A stretch of 64,000 nt of DNA, from assembly GCA_029264305.1 (NCBI GenBank), contig JARICA010000017.1:124001-188000 (forward strand). The letters are read 5' to 3'. The translations under genes and the position numbers were made by a program. Origin of the DNA: Faecalimonas sp. (lineage in GTDB: Bacteria; Bacillota; Clostridia; Lachnospirales; Lachnospiraceae). The notes below the pieces were generated by a model. The model searched no databases and was not told where the DNA came from. It saw only the letters and a program-made list of their open reading frames with translations. Positions 9,237 to 18,595 of this stretch are shown piece by piece; within the stretch, counting starts at the first letter, position 1, and every line of letters begins with the position of its first letter.

Positions 9237-11435
9237 TCAATTTTTCTGCAAGGGAAATAAATAACACTCTAACTCCATTTTCTTTCCGTCGGTATTGATC
9301 GTTATGCATCCTTTTTCTTTTGTAGCATATACTTTTATCTTCTTTTCCTCAAGCCTTTTTAATAATTCTTTGTGCGGATGTCCATAAGAATTTTTTCTTC
9401 CACTAGAAATAATTGCTATTTTCACTCCTACTTTATCTAAAACTTCTTTTTTTGTTGAATGCTTTGAACCGTGATGTGCTACTTTTAACACATCATATGT
9501 TTGCTTTATCTCATTTTGTAACTCTTCCTCCCCTTCTCCTTCAATATCTCCTGTAAATAATGCATCAAACTTTCTATATTGTAAAGAAAGTACCATCGAA
9601 CTTTCATTCCCCACTTTTCCATTATATGTGCAATCTGGAAAGACACACTCTAGTTCCATTTCTCCCTCCTTTAATCTTTCTCCCTTTCCTAACACAAATA
9701 CTTTAGTTCCATAACGCAATGCCTTATTTGCCAATTTTGTCAGTGTTTCATCCCACACTTCTTTTACTGGAAGAACAAGATTTTCAATAGCTACTCCTAT
9801 TTTCTGTCTCTCTAACATTTCATCAATTCCACTTAAATGGTCCAAATCTCCATGTGAAATAAAAACATAGTTTAAAGTTTTCACCCCTTTTGCTTTTAAA
9901 AAAGGTTCGATTCTATATTTCCCAACTTGTTTCACATCACTACTACCACCATCAATAAAATAAGTGTTTTTTTGAGGTCCACACAGAAAAATCCCATCTC
10001 CTTGTCCCACATCTAACATGTCTATTTCTAACTTCCCACTTGAAAAATGATGCGGAATAACTATCATAAAAATACTGAAAAAAAGGATTCTTTTTCTATA
10101 TGTTTTATCCTCTTTTTCCCCTTTCCTTTGCATATACAAAATATAAATAATCAAAGTGAAGTAAAATAATACCACTTGCCACCATTCCGGTTTTCCTAAA
10201 ACAATTCTTGGTTTTGGTAATTCTAATATCCATTCACATAAATAATTATATATTGTCACAAAAATGCCACTTCCTTTTAAAACGAATGTACCAAAAGGTT
10301 TCCAAATATATATTAACAACATCCCCACAACCGCCATTCCCAATAACAATGACATAACAGGAATAATAACCATATTTAAGAAAAACGCGTATGTTGGAAT
10401 TTCAAAAAAGAAATATAGCGTAATTGGAATTAAAAATAATTGAATTGCTAAGCTAGCATAAATCGATTGCACCCATTTTTTCTTACTAGGAAACAACATT
10501 TCCAAAATTGGTTTTAACAAAAGAATGCCCAAAACGGCACCAAAAGAAAATAAAAATCCCGAATCAAAAAGATATTGTGGTCGCCAACAAATTACTATTA
10601 TTGCCGATATACTAAGACTTGTTGCCAAATCATATACTCGTCCTGTAATATCTGCACCAATTTTTATAGCCAACATAATCAATGCCCTTAAAGTAGACAC
10701 CGCTGCTCCCGTCATTAGCACATACAGCGTCATCAATACAATAACTATACCTCCCGCACTTTTATAGGACCAGCCCATCTTCCGAAAACTACTATAAAAA
10801 AGGGTTCCTATAAATGATAAATGCAAACCGGAAATTGCTAGAATATGCCCTATTCCATTCACTTGGTATAATTCTTTCCATTTTGAACTTATTTCCCTTT
10901 TTTCTCCTAATAAGATTGCACTAATTATTTTTCCTTTTTCCTTCCCTAAGACTTCACATATACTTTGATCACATTTTTCTCTCAGAGTTTCTAACCAATT
11001 TCGAACCAACCAAACATTTCTTGATACAATTTTAATTTTTGTCGAAGATATTGAGATAAGTATTCCTTGTTTTTCATAATAAAATTTAGAATTATAATTT
11101 CCAAAATTTCTAGGTTCATCAAAAAAACGAAGTTTTCCAGAAACAAAAATTTTGTTTCCAAGAGCAAACTTCCTTTTTTGCTTGTTATATACTATTATTC
11201 TTATATTTTCTAATTTGTGATTTTGATGTTGAATATGTACATCTTTCAGATATAAGATTTGTCCATTAGAACTTGTTTCCTTTTTATAAATACACCCTAA
11301 TGCATGAACTTGTTTTTCTTCCAAACTGTTAAAAGTATCTGTGGCAGGAACCATTTTCCTTATTCCCGCCACAAGTAAAAAAATTTGCATCGTAATAATT
11401 CCAACACAAACCAAACAAAATGGTCTTTTTCTCAT
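9237..11435 (-). CDS. comEC: ComEC/Rec2 DNA-uptake channel
   Basis: ComEC forms the membrane channel that brings single-stranded DNA into competent cells. The 732-residue protein has an N-terminal soluble domain (about 30-160), a hydrophobic competence domain with GIGHILAISGLHLSFIGTLF and several membrane segments (about 190-430), and a C-terminal metallo-beta-lactamase-like nuclease domain with DVGQGDGIFL, the metal motif SHGDLDH and VAHHGSKHST. The start codon overlaps the stop of the GerM-like gene by one base (TAATG), so translation is probably coupled. All domains look intact. ComEA (14488-15045) lies upstream on the same strand, separated by a regulatory pair and gerM. Confidence 0.94.
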   Translation of the reverse strand: MRKRPFCLVCVGIITMQIFLLVAGIRKMVPATDTFNSLEEKQVHALGCIYKKETSSNGQILYLKDVHIQHQNHKLENIRIIVYNKQKRKFALGNKIFVSGKLRFFDEPRNFGNYNSKFYYEKQGILISISSTKIKIVSRNVWLVRNWLETLREKCDQSICEVLGKEKGKIISAILLGEKREISSKWKELYQVNGIGHILAISGLHLSFIGTLFYSSFRKMGWSYKSAGGIVIVLMTLYVLMTGAAVSTLRALIMLAIKIGADITGRVYDLATSLSISAIIVICWRPQYLFDSGFLFSFGAVLGILLLKPILEMLFPSKKKWVQSIYASLAIQLFLIPITLYFFFEIPTYAFFLNMVIIPVMSLLLGMAVVGMLLIYIWKPFGTFVLKGSGIFVTIYNYLCEWILELPKPRIVLGKPEWWQVVLFYFTLIIYILYMQRKGEKEDKTYRKRILFFSIFMIVIPHHFSSGKLEIDMLDVGQGDGIFLCGPQKNTYFIDGGSSDVKQVGKYRIEPFLKAKGVKTLNYVFISHGDLDHLSGIDEMLERQKIGVAIENLVLPVKEVWDETLTKLANKALRYGTKVFVLGKGERLKEGEMELECVFPDCTYNGKVGNESSMVLSLQYRKFDALFTGDIEGEGEEELQNEIKQTYDVLKVAHHGSKHSTKKEVLDKVGVKIAIISSGRKNSYGHPHKELLKRLEEKKIKVYATKEKGCITINTDGKKMELECYLFPLQKN

Positions 11436-12355
11436 TACTTTTGCTCTACTAATTCCATATTTCTATCAAGAAGTTCATTTAAATAAACTGTTTCTTGAAA
11501 TTTTATCGATGTTTTCCCTTCCACCGCAATTTGCACACGACTTGCTTTTCCATTACTAATTAACGAATTAACAATACCATAAATAATCACTTTCGGTTCA
11601 ACGTCATATTTCTGTTCTAAAAATTGCTTGTCAAAATTCACATAACATATCCCGTCCTTTACCGAAACATTTAACACCTTTACTTGTGGAGATAATAGTT
11701 GTTTTCTCCCATTCATTTCTGGTCCTTTCATCAACTGTTCGATAACTAGTTTTTCAATAGACGTATCGCCTGCATATCTTACATTTACTTTTTCGGAGAG
11801 AAGCCCATTCCCTTTCTCATTTGGGAAAAATAACGTTAAAGTTGTTTGTTGACTAGATTTCAAAGCACTTTTTGTATCCCGCACAAAAGAATCTGCTTTC
11901 ATAAAACCTATAACTTCACCACTTTTGCTCTTAAGTGGTTCCTCCCCAATATAAAACGCCACTTTTTCAATTCCCTCTATTTGTGTTAATGATTGCACAA
12001 TAGAAGCACGACAAAGAATTTCTTCTACTTCTCCCAATTCCGCATATTTCTCATTCATATAAATGTGAACTTCATTTGCTTTTAGATTTACTTTTTTAAT
12101 CTTCACTTTTGAAGGAATAGATGCCTTTAATTCAATATTTTCTGGCGTCTTCGCCAAACTTTCAAGCATTTTAGCAACTGCTTTGTCAGTCTTTTTTTCC
12201 TTTATTTTATAAGTTTCTTTTTCTAGTGCAGTCTCTTCCATATTTGCATAATAAAGAAATGGACCTTTTTGACTTTCTTTCTCTTTTGTTTGACACCCTG
12301 AAAAAAGCACAAGGAGTAATAAACCTATTATTAGTATTCTTTTTTGCTTCTTCAT
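11435..12355 (-). CDS. GerM-like sporulation/germination lipoprotein
   Basis: The ATG at 12353-12355 has AGAGG eight bases upstream and gives 306 residues. A GTG three codons earlier is weaker. The N terminus is a lipoprotein signal peptide ending in the lipobox LFSGC (Cys21). Two repeats of the GerMN domain follow, about residues 50-165 and 170-300, the second beginning near TLTLFFPNEKGNG. In Bacillus GerM is needed for sporulation and germination, working at the septal cell wall. It is coupled to comEC and follows the sensor kinase by 14 bases, so it is in the same operon and may report on, or be controlled by, that two-component system. Confidence 0.82.
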   Translation of the reverse strand: MKKQKRILIIGLLLLVLFSGCQTKEKESQKGPFLYYANMEETALEKETYKIKEKKTDKAVAKMLESLAKTPENIELKASIPSKVKIKKVNLKANEVHIYMNEKYAELGEVEEILCRASIVQSLTQIEGIEKVAFYIGEEPLKSKSGEVIGFMKADSFVRDTKSALKSSQQTTLTLFFPNEKGNGLLSEKVNVRYAGDTSIEKLVIEQLMKGPEMNGRKQLLSPQVKVLNVSVKDGICYVNFDKQFLEQKYDVEPKVIIYGIVNSLISNGKASRVQIAVEGKTSIKFQETVYLNELLDRNMELVEQK

Positions 12356-12369
12356 ATAGCTCACCTCTT

Positions 12370-13779
12370 TTAGACAATATACGTCAACGGAACACGCACA
12401 GTAAACGTTGTTCCTTCACCTTCTTCACTATACACTTTCACTGCACCTCTATGCATAACTATTGCATTTCGCGTTATTGCAAGTCCAAGTCCTGTTCCAC
12501 CGATTTCTCTTGAATGAGACTTATCAACTCGATAAAATCTTTCAAATATATGTTCTGTATCTTCTTTTGCAATTCCAATTCCCGAATCTGCCACTTTTAC
12601 ATAAAAATATTTATGATCCGCATTTAAAGAAACATGTACCCATCCATCATCCTTATTATACTTAATAGCATTCTCAACAAGATTCGACAACGCTAAAGTT
12701 AATTTTACTTCATCAACCTCTGCAGTTACTGGACGAAAAGATTCAAATACAAGTTCAATATTGCGTTGTGCTGCTATTGGACGAAGACGTTTTAAAATAC
12801 GCTCCACTAGTTCATTAATATTTTCTGATTGTACAGTCAAATTCATTGTTGTTTTATCCATTTTCACAAGAGAAAGTAAATCATTAATAATCTTATTCTC
12901 TCTTTCTATTTCTTCTGCAATATCACCCATAAATTCTTGATATAATTCTACCGGAACATCTTCTTGTGCAAGTAGGGAGTCCGCAAGCACCTTCATAGAA
13001 GTAAGCGGTGTTTTTAACTCGTGTGATACGTTAGACACAAATTCTTGTCTTGAATCATCAACTATTTTCAACCTTCCAAGCATTTTATTAAACGCATCTG
13101 AAATCAGCGTTGTTTCTGTATAAGCATCCTCATGAAGATTATCTGAATCATATCCTTCATTTACATCTTCGATAGATTTTGTAATTCTTGCAAAAGGTCT
13201 TACCATAAGTGCAGACAAAACAAACGATAAAAGCAAAATAATTAACGCTATTGTAATAACAATAATTGTTGCTTTCGTTTCCACTTCTGCTTGATTGTTT
13301 AAAATAGCATCTGTAGAAACACTCATCAAAATAACACCTACCACCTTTTTCCCATCTTTAACAGGTATCGTCACCTCAGCGTAGTGATTTTTTTGATCAT
13401 GATAAATTGTTCCTTTTCCTTGATAACATTTTAAAACATCTTCCGAAACAACAGTTTTCCCCTCTTCCAATTCATATGTATCTTTTACAATCCGAAATTC
13501 ATCATTAATTACTAAAATACGTCCATTATAAATATTGGAAAGTTGTGTTAATTCCGCATTAACCACTTCAGACTTGGCATCGATCAAATAATTATAACTT
13601 TTGAACTGATTTGATAGAATTGTACATTGATTCTGAATTTCCGCTGTTCTTACAAACACCATTTTTTCCATATAATTATTTAAAATTGTAGATTTTAAAA
13701 TCGTACATGGAACAATTCCAAAAACAACAAGTAACAAAAGAATGCGAAATCGCAAACTTTTGAAAAACTTGTTTTTCAT
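12370..13779 (-). CDS. Membrane sensor histidine kinase
   Basis: The protein has an N-terminal membrane helix (about 10-32), an extracytoplasmic sensor region, a second helix (about 170-195), a HAMP linker, and a HisKA domain with the phospho-acceptor in VSHELKTPLTS. The HATPase domain follows with NLVENAIKYN, DSGIGIAKED and GGTGLGLAI. It should phosphorylate the response regulator encoded immediately upstream. The open frame extends 21 codons further into the regulator gene, but I start at ATG 13777-13779 (469 residues), just after the regulator stop. The ribosome binding site is weak (AAAGAG), suggesting coupling. The domain order resembles ResE/WalK-type kinases; the signal is unknown. Confidence 0.9.
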   Translation of the reverse strand: MKNKFFKSLRFRILLLLVVFGIVPCTILKSTILNNYMEKMVFVRTAEIQNQCTILSNQFKSYNYLIDAKSEVVNAELTQLSNIYNGRILVINDEFRIVKDTYELEEGKTVVSEDVLKCYQGKGTIYHDQKNHYAEVTIPVKDGKKVVGVILMSVSTDAILNNQAEVETKATIIVITIALIILLLSFVLSALMVRPFARITKSIEDVNEGYDSDNLHEDAYTETTLISDAFNKMLGRLKIVDDSRQEFVSNVSHELKTPLTSMKVLADSLLAQEDVPVELYQEFMGDIAEEIERENKIINDLLSLVKMDKTTMNLTVQSENINELVERILKRLRPIAAQRNIELVFESFRPVTAEVDEVKLTLALSNLVENAIKYNKDDGWVHVSLNADHKYFYVKVADSGIGIAKEDTEHIFERFYRVDKSHSREIGGTGLGLAITRNAIVMHRGAVKVYSEEGEGTTFTVRVPLTYIV

Positions 13780-13786
13780 TTTCTCT

Positions 13787-14476
13787 TTAACCCCTAAAAT
13801 AGTAACCAACTCCCCACTTTGTATACACATATTTCGGCTCACTCGGATTTGGCTCTATCTTCTCCCGAAGTCGTCTAACATGAACATCAACTGTTCTTGC
13901 ATCACCTGGATATTCATATCCCCAAACAATATTAAGTAGCTCTTCTCTGCTGTAGACTTTATCTGGATTTGTTGCCAAAAGTTCAAGTAAATCAAACTCT
14001 TTTGCTGTTAAATTGATTTCTGCATTTCCAACATATACTCTCCTGCTTTGTCGGTCCACTTTCATATCATTTTTCACAATAATATTTTTATCTTCTTTCT
14101 CTTTTACATTTTTACTCGTACGACGCATAATCGCCTTAATACGCGCCTTTACTTCTAATATATTAAATGGTTTTGTTATGTAATCATCCGCTCCATATTC
14201 TAATCCTAAAATCTTATCCATATCATCGCCTTTTGCTGTCAACATAACAACGGGAACATCTGAAAACTCTCTTATCATCTGACACACTTCAAATCCTGTA
14301 TACTTTGGAAGCATCACATCTAATAGAATTAAATCATATTCATTCTCTTTGGCTTTCTCCAATGCTTCTTCACCATCGTATGCACAATCCACTTCCATCC
14401 CATCTTGTTCTAGACTAAAACGTATTCCCTTTACAATAAGTTTTTCGTCATCCACAACCAAAACTTTTTTTCCCAT
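13787..14476 (-). CDS. OmpR/PhoB-family response regulator
   Basis: The 229-residue protein has a receiver domain with acidic pocket Asp9/Asp10, phospho-acceptor Asp53 (DLILLDVMLP) and the conserved Lys in YITKPFNILEV. A C-terminal winged-helix DNA-binding domain follows (about 130-229) with AKEFDLLELLATNP and DARTVDVHVRRLREKI. It is the partner of the kinase at 12370-13779, seven bases downstream, and it lies 11 bases after comEA. The operon order comEA-regulator-kinase-gerM-comEC makes regulation of DNA-uptake or sporulation genes possible, but the targets are unknown. Confidence 0.93.
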   Translation of the reverse strand: MGKKVLVVDDEKLIVKGIRFSLEQDGMEVDCAYDGEEALEKAKENEYDLILLDVMLPKYTGFEVCQMIREFSDVPVVMLTAKGDDMDKILGLEYGADDYITKPFNILEVKARIKAIMRRTSKNVKEKEDKNIIVKNDMKVDRQSRRVYVGNAEINLTAKEFDLLELLATNPDKVYSREELLNIVWGYEYPGDARTVDVHVRRLREKIEPNPSEPKYVYTKWGVGYYFRG

Positions 14477-14487
14477 AATTTTCTCCC

Positions 14488-15045
14488 TTATCTCACTACA
14501 ATCTGTTCTTTTATTTTATTAAACACTCCACTTTTGATTCCTTCAATTTGCATAATTTCCTCAACTGATTGGAATCTTCCTTTTTTCTCTCTATATTGTA
14601 TAATACTTTTTGCCTTTGACTGTCCAATTCCAGGTAAACTCATTAGTTCTTCTTCTGTCGCTGTATTCAAATTGATTTTACCATCCTCTTTTTGCAATTT
14701 TTCTTCTTCAGCTTTCTCATTCACCTTCTCAGGAACATAAATTTGCTCCGCATCTTTCACTTTTTCAGCTTGATTTAAAGCTGCTTCATCAGCTTGCTCC
14801 GTCATTCCTCCAGCCATTTCAATAGCTTCATAGATTCTGCTCCCTGCAGGCATTCTATAAACTCCTGGCTTTTGTACTGCCCCACAAACATACACAACCT
14901 GTATCTTCTCTACATCTTTCTCTTTCTTTTGCGGTGCTTCATTCTTCTTCACTTCTTCAAGTTGAACTGTTTCCTTCTTTTGACAACTAGCAAATATACA
15001 AATCATTATACAAATTCCCAAACAATAATACAGCTTTCTACGCAT
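14488..15045 (-). CDS. comEA: ComEA-like DNA-binding lipoprotein
   Basis: Starting at ATG 15043-15045, which has an ideal AAGGAGG upstream, gives 185 residues. The N terminus has a lipobox-like IFASC (Cys21), so the protein is probably lipid-anchored outside the membrane. An SLBB domain follows (about 50-100, VYVCGAVQKPGVYRMPAGS), then a Lys/Glu-rich linker and a C-terminal pair of helix-hairpin-helix motifs (INLNTATEEELMSLPGIGQS, FQSVEEIMQIEGI). ComEA binds incoming double-stranded DNA and hands it to ComEC. B. subtilis ComEA uses a membrane anchor rather than a clear lipobox, so the lipid anchor is a small variation. Confidence 0.9.
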   Translation of the reverse strand: MRRKLYYCLGICIMICIFASCQKKETVQLEEVKKNEAPQKKEKDVEKIQVVYVCGAVQKPGVYRMPAGSRIYEAIEMAGGMTEQADEAALNQAEKVKDAEQIYVPEKVNEKAEEEKLQKEDGKINLNTATEEELMSLPGIGQSKAKSIIQYREKKGRFQSVEEIMQIEGIKSGVFNKIKEQIVVR

Positions 15046-15134
15046 AAAATCCTCCTTGTAATTCTTCATCAAAACTACAATACCCCTCTATGCTTAGACA
15101 TTCATATTGTAACGAATTTCAATTTCAAATGCAA

Positions 15135-15566
15135 CTACTTCCACTGGAAAATTCCCACTCCAATTAAAGCAATTATCATACCAATCACTTTTCTCCACTC
15201 AAACGGTTGTTTTTCTACTCCAAACAATCCCAAAACTTCTATAACATATGCGATAAGCAATTGTGAAATAACAATAATTAATACTGCCTTCGCTGGCCCT
15301 AATTTTTCCATACTTTTAATAACCGTCCACGTAATACCTGCCCCAATCACTCCTCCAAGTAACATATACTTTGGTTCAACTTTAGCAATAGTAACTACAC
15401 TATCTCGTCCAGAAAATATCCACGCTACTAAACAAAATAAAAATGCAGACAATTGCACCCAAGCGTTTGACACCCACATTCCTGTCACCTTGGTAACCTG
15501 TGTATTAAAAACTCCCTGCACACTCATCAATGCCCCAGACAACAGTGCAATTAAAAATCCAATCAT
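15135..15566 (-). CDS. DMT-superfamily small membrane protein (DUF606/YdcZ-like)
   Basis: The 143-residue protein is almost entirely hydrophobic, with about five membrane segments, and has the pattern of the DUF606 (YdcZ) family: GFLIALLSGALMSVQGVFNTQ at the start, a central GGVIGAGITW and a late IGMIIALIGVGIFQWK. The family belongs to the drug/metabolite transporter superfamily; the substrate is unknown. Single-domain members are thought to work as dimers. It stands alone, 89 bases upstream of comEA on the same strand. Confidence 0.85.
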   Translation of the reverse strand: MIGFLIALLSGALMSVQGVFNTQVTKVTGMWVSNAWVQLSAFLFCLVAWIFSGRDSVVTIAKVEPKYMLLGGVIGAGITWTVIKSMEKLGPAKAVLIIVISQLLIAYVIEVLGLFGVEKQPFEWRKVIGMIIALIGVGIFQWK

Positions 15567-15680
15567 ACATTATTCCTCCACAATACTGATTTTTAACATA
15601 TTGTGTCCTATAGCATAGCTTTTTATTCTACCATGAAAAATTTTGTTTAATAAAAATGTATTTATCTCATAGCAAATAAC

Positions 15681-15740
15681 GTTCTAAAACCATTAATGGA
15701 GCGAGATTTTACTAATCTCACTCCATTAATGGTTTCGAAC
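15681..15740. repeat. Long near-perfect inverted repeat
   Basis: Arms 15687-15708 and 15714-15735 pair over 22 positions with one mismatch around a 5-base loop, with four more pairs outside (GTTC 15681-15684 with GAAC 15737-15740). The core is AAACCATTAATGGAG. It lies after the radical SAM gene, so a terminator is the obvious role, but no good T-run follows on the minus strand. The remaining bases between 15567 and 15761 show nothing else. Confidence 0.55.
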
Positions 15741-15761
15741 TCTTAAAAATATTTTGCTTTA

Positions 15762-16754
15762 TTATTGTACGTTACATCCTACATCCTTACAATGAAAATC
15801 ATTATAAAGTGCATAAGATAAACATTTCAACCCTCCATGGCACATATAAGAATGTTCACATTTTTGACATTCATCCGGAACTTTTTGAATGCGTAATTCT
15901 TGTAAAATCAAATTGTGCGTATACAATTCATACATATCTTCTCGTAATACATTTCCTATGTATATGGGCATTCTACGACACGGAACTAAATCCCCATTCT
16001 CCATCACTGTTAGTAACGAATCTCCTGCCGTGCATCCATATGCAAAATCATTTGTCATCAAAAACTGTAACGCTCGATTCATTGAAATATTTGTATGGCT
16101 ATGTTGTTTTCTCAATTTCATTTTTTCTTTATACATACTTTTTAAATATTCTTGTGTTTCATTTAAACTTAATACATTTTCTCGATTTTCTCCATCCCCC
16201 AACGGGATATAACGATCTGACCACACATTATTTACATGATGTTTTCTTCCATACCAAACAACTTTGGGAAATTCTTTGTAATTCATTTTACTTGCAGTAA
16301 AAGAAATGGAAGTATAAATATCATATTTTTTTAAATAATGAATACCTTTTGCGATTTTTTTATAAGTTCCTTTTCCACGTATTGCATCATTTGTTTTTTT
16401 CCCACCTTCCAAACTAACTTGAACATAATACGGATTATAACTTTTAATTTTTCTAGCAATTTCATCTGTAATTAATGTTCCATTCGTTAATATGGAAAAC
16501 GAAATATTCTCTTTATCTTTTTTTATCAAATCCAAAACTTTGAACAAATAAGGATTGCATAACGGTTCTCCACCTGTAATATTAATATGCCCTTTCATAT
16601 TTAACTTACTTAATAAACGTTTGTATTGTTTGTAAATAATTTCTAGCTTTTCAAAGGATAATTGTACTGGTACGTGATCTTCTTGATAACAATGAGCACA
16701 CTTTAAATTACAAGTTTCACTCAAATGCCACTGCATAACAAATCTTTCTACCAA
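15762..16754 (-). CDS. Radical SAM/SPASM-domain protein, candidate peptide or protein maturase
   Basis: The protein has the radical SAM motif CX3CX2C (CNLKCAHC; residues 15, 19 and 22 from the TTG start) and the SAM-binding ITGGEPL. The C-terminal SPASM-type cysteine set is CTAGDS, VPCRRM, CQKCEHSYMCHGGLKC and two later cysteines. Such proteins usually modify ribosomally made peptides or proteins, for example by thioether or C-C bonds. The start is uncertain: TTG 16752-16754 (330 residues) overlaps the end of the DUF2207 gene by 7 bases and uses its GGAGGTGG glycine codons as ribosome binding site, while ATG 16734-16736 gives 324 residues. The overlap implies translational coupling. The gene upstream encodes a protein with a Gly/Cys-rich tail, which could be the substrate. 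Confidence 0.82.
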   Translation of the reverse strand: MVERFVMQWHLSETCNLKCAHCYQEDHVPVQLSFEKLEIIYKQYKRLLSKLNMKGHINITGGEPLCNPYLFKVLDLIKKDKENISFSILTNGTLITDEIARKIKSYNPYYVQVSLEGGKKTNDAIRGKGTYKKIAKGIHYLKKYDIYTSISFTASKMNYKEFPKVVWYGRKHHVNNVWSDRYIPLGDGENRENVLSLNETQEYLKSMYKEKMKLRKQHSHTNISMNRALQFLMTNDFAYGCTAGDSLLTVMENGDLVPCRRMPIYIGNVLREDMYELYTHNLILQELRIQKVPDECQKCEHSYMCHGGLKCLSYALYNDFHCKDVGCNVQ

Positions 16755-18595
16755 GAACCACCACCTCCACATGATGAACAACCTCCACCTCTTGAAGATC
16801 CACCACCTCCACCTGATGACCAACTACTTTTAGAGCTTTCTGGATATTCAACATTGTTATAAATCCAATAATAGGAGCGATCGTTATAATAATTAAGTGT
16901 TCCCATATCTTGTTTAGGAATTTGAATATCTTCAAATTTATTAATCCATTTTTTTGAAATATTTAATACATACGTGTATGGCAAAATATCATAAAAATAA
17001 CTAGGATTTTCCATAACCAATTCTTCTAATTTTGGTTTTTCAACTTTTTCTAAAAAATTTTTAAATCCTTTAATTCTTGCACTGATTTCTTCTCCATACT
17101 TTGTTTTTCTTTTCATAAAAATCGTAAACACAAGATTAACAACTATACACCCCATTGAAATCCAATATAAAATGCTCCAACTCGGATTCATATCTTCAAC
17201 AACAAAGTAACTAATATAATTCAATATAACCGTAAGAATTGTAATAGCAATCGAAGTATACATTTTCTTTGTAGCTACACGATCAATTACTAGATTTTTT
17301 ATTTTTGATGTTAATTTTTTTTCTACTTTTTCAAATGCTTTGTAAAGTGTTTTATGCTCACTAACAATAATAACATTTTCTTTAAGGAATAATTGATTAT
17401 ATACAATCTTCTCCAATGCGCTCAATGGTTTTGATGCAACTATTTGTTTTTGATGTTCATTCCATGGAGTAGAACACAAATTAGTAATTTGAATTTTTCT
17501 CTTTTTCAATTCATCAATTTTTATGTATCCTTTAGCGGCAAGTTGAATCATTAAAGCAATAGTCAATTTATTCATTGAATGATTTCCGTAAATATATCCG
17601 ATTTCTGCCGCATTTAAGTTGTCCATTGGATAATATTCTACTGTTACTGCTCGTTTCGGAAAATCTTTCCCATATTTGTACCACGTATAAATAGTGTAAA
17701 TAGTTAACAAAATGACAACTATACTAATACCAAAAGATCCCCATCCATATGTCCAACTACCTCCCACAAAATAATCATCAGGCAATTCAATATCAACTGT
17801 CAACGAACGTTCCAAGTTTCCATTATACATTGAGTCCTCAGACACTTTACATTCTTCATTTTCTCTATGTCCATTAATTTTACAATATTGCTCTTTTTGA
17901 TATTTTGCATATTTTTCTTGGTTAAATTTAGCCTCAATTACATTTCCCTCTATTGTATAATCTACAAATTTCGTAACATCGTTAACACGATATTTATCAG
18001 TAAAAAAATGAATGTTATACTTCTCCAATTTCTTAGGCATGATTATTTTTACCGATGCATTTTTTATTTCTGTTCCCCAATAATCACCGTATGCATGAAA
18101 TATAAATTCATCAAAATTTTTAAATGGATCTTTCCCCATATCATAGGTGTATTGAATTTCATATTTTTTATTTCCTAATGGCACATACTCATCTTCTTTG
18201 CCTAGACGAATTCGATCCTTTTTTTTCATAACATCTAATTTATACGGATCGCTTGTAGATTTTAAATCTAACACATTTGATTTTCTCTTAATTGTTTTTT
18301 TATCTTTCCCTGTATATTCCAACCATCGTGGAATAAATTTCACAAGCCCATGATGATATTCTTCATTCCAATTAACAGTTATATTTTCGTTTACATCTAC
18401 CTTGTTATCCTGCTTAACGTCCAAAATAATTTGATAATTTTCAATTGTAAATCCATCCGCTACTTTAACTTGTTTATCATCTGTACCAAAGTAATCATCA
18501 ACACCCCTTAACATATTAACAAGCAACACAATGGCTACAGAACCATAAAAAATATATTTTATAATTTTAATAAAAGAACTTACTGCTTTTTTCAT
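16748..18595 (-). CDS. DUF2207-family membrane protein with Gly/Cys-rich C-terminal tail
   Basis: The 615-residue protein begins with a signal-anchor helix (about 10-27). An extracytoplasmic DUF2207 domain follows (about 40-270, with VDVNENITVNWNEEYHHGL and YDMGKDPFKNFDEFIFHAYG). There is one membrane helix at about 283-305, a cytoplasmic winged-helix-like part and two more helices at about 450-490. The last 28 residues are a Gly/Ser tail with two cysteines (Cys606 and Cys609 in GGGCSSCGGGGSW). Most relatives have glycine tails, but cysteines there are unusual in my recollection. The start overlaps the LemA stop (ATGA), and its own end overlaps the radical SAM gene. Family function is unknown; LemA plus DUF2207 pairs are common in Firmicutes. 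Confidence 0.88.
   Translation of the reverse strand: MKKAVSSFIKIIKYIFYGSVAIVLLVNMLRGVDDYFGTDDKQVKVADGFTIENYQIILDVKQDNKVDVNENITVNWNEEYHHGLVKFIPRWLEYTGKDKKTIKRKSNVLDLKSTSDPYKLDVMKKKDRIRLGKEDEYVPLGNKKYEIQYTYDMGKDPFKNFDEFIFHAYGDYWGTEIKNASVKIIMPKKLEKYNIHFFTDKYRVNDVTKFVDYTIEGNVIEAKFNQEKYAKYQKEQYCKINGHRENEECKVSEDSMYNGNLERSLTVDIELPDDYFVGGSWTYGWGSFGISIVVILLTIYTIYTWYKYGKDFPKRAVTVEYYPMDNLNAAEIGYIYGNHSMNKLTIALMIQLAAKGYIKIDELKKRKIQITNLCSTPWNEHQKQIVASKPLSALEKIVYNQLFLKENVIIVSEHKTLYKAFEKVEKKLTSKIKNLVIDRVATKKMYTSIAITILTVILNYISYFVVEDMNPSWSILYWISMGCIVVNLVFTIFMKRKTKYGEEISARIKGFKNFLEKVEKPKLEELVMENPSYFYDILPYTYVLNISKKWINKFEDIQIPKQDMGTLNYYNDRSYYWIYNNVEYPESSKSSWSSGGGGGSSRGGGCSSCGGGGSW

Noticed and set aside
14794-15618. 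Long plus-strand reading frame of 274 codons opposite comEA and the DUF606 gene
   Set aside because: It lacks a ribosome binding site, its composition is that of an antisense shadow, and both genes on the minus strand have recognisable families.
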